From: Oegoconia quadripuncta
Taxonomy: Eukaryota; Arthropoda; Insecta; Lepidoptera; Autostichidae
DNA: 64,000 nucleotides
Assembly (NCBI GenBank): GCA_949316235.1
Contig: OX438744.1
Location: 26,833,578 to 26,897,577, forward strand
Reading direction: 5' to 3'
Shown here: positions 13,267 to 24,000 of the stretch, piece by piece
Layout: the number at the start of each line of letters is the position of its first letter
Position numbering within the stretch: the first letter of the stretch is position 1
The notes under the pieces: model-generated
Told to the model about the DNA's origin: nothing
The model's database searches: none
Seen by the model: the letters and a program-made list of their open reading frames with translations, nothing else
Made by a program: the position numbers and the translations under genes

Positions 13267-13442
13267 AAGCTTTGTGGTATGGATACTAGATAACGGATAA
13301 ACATACATAAATATTTATATAAACATCCATGATTCGGGAATAAATGTTCGTATTCATCACACAAACATTTACCCTTCGCGGGATTCGAACCCGCAACCAT
13401 TGGTTTCGCTGACAGGGTCACTATCCACTAGACCAATTGGAT
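13267..13442 (-). mobile_element. SINE family B, 3'-truncated
   Basis: Head and box B complement (GGATTCGAACC) are intact and the body runs to TTTGTGGTATGGATAC. The last segment is missing. Confidence 0.78.
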
Positions 13443-14079
13443 GCACTGACTGCAAATACACTGCACTTTAAATACAAATGTTATGTTAAACTATTTTTGT
13501 TTTTATTTCTTGAAATTTGTGCATTCTGAGTTTTGAAGTTTAATAACGGTAGAATATTGTACGGCAACAGTCAGTGATGGTGTATAAGTGAAGGGAAGTG
13601 AAAATTAAAGCGCTGACGAAACTTTTGCGTTGCAGACCAAGTCGGCAAAACCTTCCGTAAAGCATTCTGACACTTTACTGAAGAATTACTACAGAAGGAA
13701 TACTACATTGTACTCTTTTCTGTAATGTGTTATGTAAAATGTATATTCTCTTTTTGTGCAACAAAGTCTATTGTATTGTACAGAAGGCTAGGCTGTATGG
13801 GTTCCGATCCCTTGGCCTTCCAACAGGAAAAATGAACCAAAAATAAATGTATTTGTTCGTATTATTTTGTCATGTGCACATTTCAATCCAAAAGTACATA
13901 GTAATTCTGGGCTAGTAGCAATCGCTACTGGTTGACATGGTATATAATTGCTTGATATGTCGTGACGTCACATTCGGTGAGTATTGTCCACAATTGAGCA
14001 ATTTATATTGCCAAGTTGAGTGCACCTTCACTACCTAGGGTGTTATTGATTCCGAATTCGAAAAAAAATTAAAAAAGAT
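13443..14079. other. Intergenic DNA downstream of the zinc-finger gene
   Basis: No feature beyond the poly(A) signal at its right edge. Confidence 0.35.
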
Positions 14080-14085
14080 TTTATT
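14080..14085 (-). terminator. Candidate poly(A) signal of the ZAD zinc-finger gene
   Basis: AATAAA on the minus strand about 175 nt past the stop, followed by a T-rich stretch. It is the first good signal downstream, so the 3' UTR is probably near 200 nt. Confidence 0.5.
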
Positions 14086-14208
14086 ATGCACGCCCCAATT
14101 TTTTTTCCTTCATGGTTCAGATGCTTTACTTTCTGTTTTCCGATTGCACGTGTATTGTCAACGTTCGCTAGCACGTGTGCTCGTGTGCCCGTGTACCGAC
14201 GTGTACTG

Positions 14209-14250
14209 TAGGGTGGTATATACCACAGTATAGTGTCTAGTGTATACCGA
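14209..14250. repeat. TATACCAC minisatellite, 3' UTR side
   Basis: GGTATATACCACAGTATAGTG, given here as the unit's core over 20 bases of this segment, plus a partial copy within the 3' UTR of the zinc-finger gene. Confidence 0.65.
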
Positions 14251-14258
14251 CCGTGGCG

Positions 14259-14358
14259 CTAGATGCAGGTGGTCTTGAGGTGCATGGAGAGCAGTCCCTT
14301 GGCCACGAACCCGCGCCCGCACAGCGAGCACACGTAGGGCCGCGCGCCGCTGTGGTAC
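14259..14358 (-). CDS. Exon 9: end of ZF8, ZF9 (C2HC) and stop
   Basis: The acceptor GCGCAG lies before 14358. It gives R563-Y564-H565, a SGARP linker and ZF9 [10 protein letters not shown] with H589. The fourth ligand position is Cys (TTCI then TAG), so ZF9 is C2HC and the protein stops one residue after it. A second possible acceptor (TTTACAG) lies about 20 bp upstream. The exon is embedded in a TATACCAC minisatellite. Confidence 0.9.
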
Positions 14359-17300
14359 CTGCGCAGTGTGTGCCATTTGCTGTAAACCACATACTATAGT
14401 GTTGGTAAGGGTATACCACTCACTATAGGATATACCACATAGTATAGGGTATACCACAGTATAGTGTATACTACATACTATAGGGTATACCACAGTATAG
14501 TGTATACCACATACTTTAGGGTACACCACAGTATATTGTATACCACAGACTTATAAATAGTAGCAATAAACCCCATGACGAGACTTTTTATATAGAAATA
14601 TAGCTTGTTTCCAAACAAAGTGTCGTGTGGTTTCGACACACTTTTGTGTGTAGAAACTTTTTCTTTTTAGAATAGAACCCATCGTTTACTGTGGGTGTCA
14701 TAAAAGGTAACTAAGGGACTTTCCACCAAACAACATCTATAGACTTGCACGTTTTAACGGCGATGAGCTCACCCCCTGTCACGTGTACATTTTTGTATAT
14801 TTCGTAAGATGAAAAAGGTGGATATTGTTTCAAACGTTAATGTAAAAAATTAAAAATATTTGGAACACACAAACGCTTTAGTTTGGGATATCTCTAACCA
14901 CCCCATTTGAGATAAAAGCCGTATATGTTTCAAACAAAATACTTACGATATATTAATTAATAACATACAAATAACGTTTGGGTGTTCCAATCATTTAAAG
15001 TTTTATGCTTGAAACAACATCCACAGTTCACCTATTATAAATTCATAACACACAAAAATGCACACGTGTCTACGTGGTTTGTGGTGGAAAGTCCCATAGT
15101 CGCCTTTTACAACACCCACGAGAAGAGACGGGTTTGTTTTGTTCATGTGATGGTCCGAAACCACAAAGATATTATTATACAAAAATTGCAAGAAGACTTC
15201 AGGATACTTCTATCCTTAGGGAAAACTTAAGAAGATTACTCAGCGTCAAATCAATTCCACGCAGGCGAAGCCGCGAGCTGAAAGCTGGTTTTATACACTT
15301 CGTAAACCCTCCAGGTATATACTACAACGAACAGAAGTGTCATGTAGTCAAAAGATATGTAGTTAGCCGCAGAGAAATATGACCCCCTATTCACGTATGA
15401 CTGTATGTACGGGGGGTTATGTTTCTCTGCAGCTGACTGTACATTTTAAAATACTAAGGTCTTTTTCAGTTCATTGTATAATTTTATGTGGAGTATTGGG
15501 TTGTTTTCTAACGTTTTGACATAACTTGAGTGTTCCGTTAAGAACGTGGTGCGGTGAGAGTGAGACTGACCTCTCGTGTATGACGAGCGTGGAGCGCTGG
15601 CTGAAGGCCTTGCCGCAGTGGGAGCACACGTGCGGCTTCTCCCCGGAGTGCACCCGCTCGTGCAGCGTCAGGTTGCATTTCTTCACAAATCCCTTCCCGC
15701 AGGTCCTGCAACACGGAAATAATGGCGTGCTGTCAGAGTGGACTCCTCCCGGATCACTTCCATCAAGCTTGGTATTTCTGTCTTACTCAAAGGAGTTGGA
15801 GCTATTATTAATTTTGCGTTTTAACCTCAGTAAGGAGTTGATCCCTATAATTAATATTTTTTTTTATATATGAGAGGCGGCAAACGAGCATGTGGGTCAC
15901 CTGATGGAAAGCAATCACCGCCGCCCATGGACACCCGCAACACCAAAAGGGTCACAGATGCGGTGCCGGCCTTTGAGGAAGGTGTAGGTTCGTTTCTTGA
16001 AGGTTCCAATGATACGATATTTCGACTGGTATTATCAAAATACAGGTTCTTTTTTCATATTTGGTCGGTTCCATTCTCGAATGAGGCGAGCAACTTTAAA
16101 AAAATTTCAGATGTATGCTGTATGAGCGACAGCTTGAAAACAGCGTTGGAGAGAGCTGTTTACATTTAGAAGGAGCTGTTTCTAATTATGGGTAGATATA
16201 ATTTAGAAAATCATCTGACCCGTATTTTAAATGATTCGGTACTCGATTCGGTTAAAGTTTTAAATTTCGAATGAATTTCTGTGAACAAAACCATCTTTGA
16301 GATTTCAAACTTGATCGTGAATCGAATATCGATTAGCGAACCGTTCAGAATACGGAAGCCGATCGGGTCGGCGGCGGCGTCGAGTATATAACGGGCGAAA
16401 GAGTGGTTAAAAGCATAAGGAGGAACGAATTTAAATATCGCAGTGGTCCAAAGCGGATCGGGGTAAAACAAAGTTAATTTTCGTCAGCGATATCGAGCCC
16501 AGGATACCGACGAGCCGGACCGACCGTGCAGGTCACACGAGCTCGATTCGAGGGGAGCGAGTGCGCGGCCAGGCGGCCAGGCGGCGGCGGGACACTCACT
16601 TGCAGACGTTGGGCTTGTAGCCGGTGTGGATGCGGATGTGGAACTTGAGGTGCTCGCGGCTGGAGAGCGCCTTGCCGCACACGTTGCAGAGGAAGTTGCG
16701 CTGGCCCGAGTGCGCGGCCAGGTGGCGGCGCAGCGAGTTGAGGTGCGCGAAGGTGCGCGCGCACACGGCGCAGCGCAGCGCCAGCGCGCGGCCCAGCGCC
16801 TCGGGGTGCGCGCGCGCGCGGTGCGCCAGCAGGTAGCGCATGTACACGAACCCCTCCGGGCATACGTCGCACACGTAACGCTTCTCCTCTCCGCCTCCTC
16901 CACCCCCCGCGCCCGGCGCCGCCTCCGCCTCCAGCTTGTGCGTCAGACCTGCGCACGGAGACCGCTCCAATTGGACTTTCACACCCCGACCCGAATAGTT
17001 TTGCAGACCTCTTACGAGTACATTTTGTAATCTTTGAAATCAAAAAAATATACGAAGAAGACGGGCTTTATGATATGTACGAGCAGAGGACGTTTCATCG
17101 AGATCCCGCTTTTACGGAGTATATAAAAAAAAATATTCGAATATTGTTATGGCGCCAAGTCAAATCGCATAGCCCCAACTATCAGAAATTCTTCTAACGA
17201 GGACGAGGCTGCTATCAATAGCAAAACGGACAAAGTAAAATCGGGCAAACAGTAACGCCAGTATCCGTTGCAATTGTATAATTATATACAATTGCAACGG

Positions 17301-20300
17301 ATACTGGCGTTACAAGTTCGAGCAGTGGGGTACCGACTTAAATTTTTTTAAACATTTGTCACTGATATCCCTTTTAAAATTACAGCGAAATTGGATGCCC
17401 CTCCGGCAGAAACAGAAATTAAACTCAAAGAAAATGTTAGCACTTGTCCTGAGGAATTTAAGCTTCATCGCGTTGATCCTCCGACTCTCTGTTAAAACGT
17501 TATCTCTCAATTTAAAGAATACCGAGGATCTTTGGAATTTATCAGTATGGTTGGTAAACTCTGTTGTAACTTTAATAGCCCCCCTCTGTCACATTTGTTT
17601 AATACATGTATTGAAAATGGAATATTTCCAGATCTAATGAAAATTAGTAAAGTCGTCCCATTGTTTAAATCGGGTGACAACAAAGACCCAGGTAACTTTA
17701 GACCAGTATCTGTTCCTCCAGTGTTCAGTAAAATTTTTGAAAAAATCACGTTAATACAAATGCTTTGCTTATTTGTATAACTTGTTCCACCACCAGAAGT
17801 TTGGTTTTACCAAGGGTAGAAACACTGTTCATGCGGAAGTTAGCTTGATTAAACACATTTTTTCACAAAATGCAATTGGTGTATTTTACGATTGAAGCAT
17901 CACGGATTTAAATATACCAGCCTTATCATTATTCAATCTTGTTTAGAAAATATAATACAAAAGGTATTTATCATAGATATAAATCAGAGATCATATTTTA
18001 TATAAACTATAAACAGAAAAGGGACCAATATTGAGCCTTGTGGCACGCGTATCCTCACTCGAGAGCCTGGTGATCTTACCCCATTGTTATCTACCTTTTG
18101 TATTCTATTTTCTAAATAAGATTGAATTATGATAAGGTTGTCAGATTTGAATTCGTTATATTTCAATAATAATGTTTTGTGTTCAACATAGTCAAATGCC
18201 TTTGAAAGATTGCAAAAAACACCAATTTCATTTTGTGAGTTTTCCCAAGCCCCAAAAATGTGTTTAATCAGGCTAACTCCCGCATCAACTGTATTTCTTC
18301 CCTTGGTATAGCCAAACTGCTGATGGTTGAACAAGTTGTGTACGGAACTGACCGTGTTTGAGGATCTGGTGGTGATCCCGGAAGGTCTTCTCGCAGAGCG
18401 CGCAGCGGTAGGGGCGGCGGTCCCGCTCCCAGTGGCGCGCCCAGTGCGCTGCCCACTGCGTGCGCTCCAGGGTCTGTAAGAGATATAATTGAACTCCTAT
18501 TTATCCTTAAGATAATCCGAAAATTACATATGTCACGCTTTTTAAAATAATTGAATGGCTAAAAGATACAGGATCAGTGGGGGTCGATTCCCTCCCTACT
18601 TAGCTGTCCACAAAAAGAGTGCAGATTTACTAGCACTTATCTTGACCTATCTTGTAAATCTTTCTTTTACCCAGGGTTCATACCCAGAGAGACTGAAAGG
18701 CTCTATCGTAAAGCCTTTAAATAAGAAAACCAATAATCAAGAAATGAACATTTATCGCTCCATTACTCTGATACTATTACTCTCACAAATATTAGAGAAG
18801 GCTATGAAAAATTGAATAATGTTATTTGTAGAAAGACACAATGTTATTGTTGAGGAACGAAACGGATTTTAACAAAAGAAATCAACAACTCTAGCTGGTT
18901 TCAAACTAGTCCATATCATAACAAAAAATATTGACAATAAAGTGCCGGTTGTTGTCATATTTTTTGATATGAGTAAAGCTTTCGACTCAGTAAAACATGA
19001 AATACTTCTAGCTAATTGTGAAAAATATGGTATTAAAGGACCAGCTTTAGATTGGGTTAAAAGTTATCTAATGAACCATACACAGTGTGTACAAATTGAT
19101 AGTGAACAATAAAGAATCATCTTAGATCATATGAATCATCCAGAGCCCTTTGTCTACACAAGAGGTTCGGCGTTCCGTAGGGTATCGTAATGGGACCACT
19201 GTTCCTCTGTATATCAATGACCCGCCAAAAGTTACGAAGAATCAAACAGCATTATTTGCAAATGACATCTCAATAATTATACTTGATAATGATTATAATT
19301 GGAAGTCCTGTCGGATATTAGTGATACTTAAGTTTTAAATTAACTGGTGAGATTGCTTACGCAATTTGTGATTGCGCGTGTGCAATTTTGTGATCTCGTG
19401 TGTGCATTTGTGTATTGCGTGTATGTCAATTTGTGTTTTGCGTGTATGTGAATTTGTGTTTTGCGTGTATGTGAATTTATGATTGGCGTGTTTGTGCATT
19501 TGTGTATAGCGTGTGTGCATTTGTGTATTGCGAGCGTGCATTTGTAATTGCGTGTGTCCATTTGTGTATTGCGTGTGTGCATTTGTAATTGCGTGTGTCC
19601 ATTTGTGTATTGTGTGTGAGCATTTGTGTATTGCGTGTGTACAAATGTGTATTGCGTGGATGCATTTGTGTATAGCGTGTGCGTGTATTTGTATATTGCG
19701 TGTGTGCACTTGTGTATTGAGTTGGTGCTTCTATATATTTACCTTACGTAATGATATTGAGAAGAGATTCGGTTTCTCCATATGTAAGTTTTTGTAACCA
19801 CTTACTTGTTATATGTTTGCACCTGACTTGGGTAACGGATAGATTTCAAGGATTCTGTTGCACTTATTTTACAGGTATGGTCCGAGAAAGCAAAAGAATC
19901 TGTTGGTGAAGGCTGTTTTAAATAGAGCGTTGCGGCAGACCCTGTCTGTACGTCGGTTGGTTGAGCTATGTATCGAGTCATAAGTAAGAGCAGAGTGTTG
20001 GCGAAGGATCGCATGCTGGATAAATAGTTGTCTAACTGTTAGTACGTTACACTTTTTGTATAATTCCGTTGTGGGATATAGATATGGGCGAAAGGTAGCC
20101 ACTTTTAGAACGGCACGTAGAGCTCTTTCTAGTCTCAACAGATATGTTTTACCTTATTGCTTTATTACGTTTCGGCCTTTTAGTGCATTGTAAAATGCTA
20201 CTTCCCATGTATCTCCATCAAATACCACGGCTGTATCGTCCGCAAATGATATTACTCAGGTCTATGCTACACAGGTCATTTATAAACACCAGAACAAGGG

Positions 20301-20992
20301 TTGGACCTAAAATGCTTCCCTGTGGTATGCCATAGACAACCGGTAAGTCTTTACTGACAGATTCTCCTATGTTTACACATTGGATTCGATTTGTGAGGTA
20401 GTTCTCAAATAGTTGCAACTGGTTTGAATGAGAGGTCACCCTCATTCTGTGCAATTATCTAATTGCACAGAATGCTCATATCTATGAGCAGTGAAACAGA
20501 CACCGTGTCAAAGGCCTTAGCGAGGTCTAGAAATATAGATAGACATTTCTTTCCCTCATTCTGGGCCATAAGGTCATGAACTGCATTTGCAGTTGATTTT
20601 AATTAGGTAATAACTTATAGTATTAATTCAATGACACAATAAAATTCCAAAATTGTGACTAATTGTGTAACAAATTATGTACATAATTTTCAAAAAAAAA
20701 AATTCAAAATATTTTTTATTTCTTTAACAAAGATTTTACATAATTAATATTTGGGTGGAAAACACCTAGTAAGTACCTAAGTACCTGTATCAGGTGCTTT
20801 CGCTCTTCCATAACAATTAAAGGCTTTGTTAAGAAACATATCCAATTAGGTATCATATGATATGAGTTAAATATAACTTGCAAAATAGAATGTGTGTGTG
20901 TGTGTGTGTACGTGTATGGGTATGTGCGTGCATGTGTGTGTACGTGTATGGGCGTGTTTGTGTGGGTGAGTAGTGTGTGTGTGTGTGTGTGT

Positions 20993-21037
<45 letters not shown>

Positions 21038-24000
21038 TGTGTGTCTGTGTGGGTGTGGGTGGGTATGTATGTGGGTGTGGATGTGTGTATGGGTGGATGC
21101 CATTTTATAAATGAGTTAAGTTTTCCATTGTATGAGTTTAAGTAGTTAACTAATATTATAAATGTGAGAGTATGCCGATAAAATGAGTACCTCCCGCGGG
21201 ACCAACAAAATTCCGAGATACAATCAATGAGTGCAGGCAAAGTCGCGGGCAGAGAGTAAGTTAGGTAATATATTTCAATAAGGCTTCAGTATCATCATAG
21301 CTTAGCAGCTTTATCCACTCTTTGACATGCTTTTTACATTCATGTGATGATTTAGGATATATATTTAAGATTTTATTTGTCTGGTTATATAGATGTCCAG
21401 ATTGTTTGTTAAACTGTCTCATCGCAAAAGTGGTCCTTACAATTTCACCAGGAGCAACAATATGCATCCTTCTTTTGTTAAGTAAATTTGGGTCAAACAC
21501 AAGTGATTTATGTAGTTTTAATATAGAGCATACAATATATAACTTTCTAACAGAGAGCATTTGACTAAAAGAATATAATGTTTCGGTTGGGTACCGATAC
21601 GGTTTGAAGTACATCACTTTTAATAGAGATCTTTGTGCTCTTTCTGCAACCATAGACATAGTTTTTGCTGCACCTCCCCAAATTGGTATACAGTATACTA
21701 ATACAGATTCTACAAGGGCAATATATACTTTATCTAGCAATGGTTTTGATGTGACGTGTCTTAAGTTTTTAAAAATCCAAATAAATTTTCTAATTCTATT
21801 TGCAATGTGTTCAATCTGCGAGTACCACGATAAGCTTTGGTCTATTATGACACCCAAATATTTAGCAGATGACTTCTTTTCAAGTTCCGGGCAGTTACAG
21901 AGTTCATTAGAATCATAATTGTGATTAGTAATTTTTGCATGCCAACCGCTGCTGGTGAAACATAATGAAACTTCGCTAATCTGATTTATGTACCATGTCT
22001 CTGCATAAATATTCATTCATTCATTCATGTACTGAAAGTCCTAAATCAGCTACTATACAGGGTGAAATTTAATTAATATAATTTCTGTTTACAGGTGACT
22101 CCACTCCTGATTACGAATAACTTTTAATAATAATACTTGTAGTGGAACACCCAACTGATTTGTGTAGTTCAAATTTCGTTGTATGCGACTGTTCCAATTT
22201 CTTCAGCAGAGAATGCAACTAGACTGGTATGAAATGCCATAAATAGTTAGTAATAGATGCCTTACCTATATTTGTATAACTACACGATATTAGTAGATAG
22301 TAGTAGTAGATAGGCAGTGGATATACTGACTGTATACCAAGTAATTGTGAGTGCTGTATAGTCCAGTAAAAATACATAATTTTTGTGGTGTAACTTCCTA
22401 TAATCTTGAAGTTCATGATTTTTTGTAGAAGTATAGAGTACCCTTTAGTAATAAAATAAAATAGGTACTCTATTAAGGTTATAGGAAGTTAAAAGTGCAT
22501 CCTTACTGGACTAGTACGAGTCATGTTGAAAAGAAGATGGTTAAACGCTATCACACTCAGTGTCGCCCCCGGCATACTACGGCATATTACGGCAACGAAT
22601 AGTCTCGGGTTGAGGTGTTGTCGGTAGTGTCTCCATTCCTCAGATCCAGTTTTGATTTTAACAGTTGAAACAATTAATTTGAAGGAAGTTCAATCTTTTG
22701 TATGCACTTTTTAATACTCCATCATGATTATCACATATTATTCTAGTACAAAGACGAGGACCTCTTCTGGCTCCATCTTCAGACCCGCGTGATCATGTGT
22801 AATGGAAAGTGCTCATGGCAACAAAACAAACTAGCCCAAATTACAGTATTTGGTCAAGGAGTTCCAGTCCCTACATCAGCGCTCCATCATCAGATCAGCT
22901 CGATGGTACTTACACAAATATGCCAAATTTCAGGTCAATCAGATACCAACAAGTGGTTGAAAAATGGTTTGTAAATTGTGACACTGACAACTGACATATA
23001 CGAACATTGCTAACTAGCGCCCGTATTACAGAATGTTACTCTAGGAGAGATCTCCGCTTGAGATCAGTTAAAAAGGGACAGCTTTATGTAACTTTTAAAA
23101 CGGCATCTCTTTCTAGCTATGATCAAGCGCGGATCCGAAAACGGCCTTAATCTTGAAGAGCAGGGTGAATTGGTTGGTCAAGGAGTTCTAATGGTCGACG
23201 TCGTTCCTGTCAGTGACATGTCCAGTACAGTTAGTTACCTTCATGCAGCGCATGCACTTGAGCGGGTCAGCGGCGGGCGGCGGCGGCGCCTGCGCCGGCC
23301 CCCCGCCCGCCCCCGCTCCCGCTCCCGCTCCCGCCTCCGCCTCCGCCTCGCCCTCCGCGCGCGCGTGCTGCCTGCACACATACATACGCAGCTCATTTTT
23401 AGAGGAATACAAAAAGTCGATACACCTCATTGGATCATATACGAGTATTAGCCTAACTCAATTGCTTTGGGAATTGTTATCGTTTATAACGTCAATGCAC
23501 TGACCATCCTTGTCATATCGTAACGCAACGACAAGGACAGACAGTGCATTGCTATAGCTTTGAGTTAGTCGGTAGAGCCCCAGGCCCCGCTCCGGCTCAG
23601 TACTGCCAACTGACTGTTAATTATATTGTGTTTTGTACTCTATTGTTGTTTCTTGTTGTTCTTTTTGTGTTGTTGTAAATCATGTAGTTTATGTTTAATT
23701 ATATTATTGTAAAATCCAAAATTCAATTCTATGTAATGCACCCAATTTCTGGAAAGTATTAATTTCTCTTTGACATTTATTAAATTTTTTACCATACTTC
23801 ATATAATATTGTTAAATGTTTACCGCTACAAATATTTGCATGTCGAGGTTACTTATTATTAAGGTGGCGCATGCGCTATGTACAACTGCGTTTTTGCTAC
23901 ATTGGATTGGTATAAGTCAATCTTGTTGATAATCCTAAAATAAATAAATATTATATTATAATATATCTATATATACTGTTATATACTATTACAGGAGAAA

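Noticed and set aside
15074..15382. 102-codon plus-strand ORF with Arg-rich centre
   Set aside because: Lies inside the long inverted repeat of intron 8; no homology signature.
19335..19709. His/Thr/Ala-rich ORF
   Set aside because: Translation of the 22-24-bp minisatellite; the same segment is also open on the other strand.
20716..21240. Thr-His repeat ORF of 174 codons
   Set aside because: Translation of the GT microsatellite.
23239..23371. Gly/Ala-rich separate gene
   Set aside because: It joins in phase with exons 4 and 6 and completes ZF1 and ZF2, so it is exon 5.
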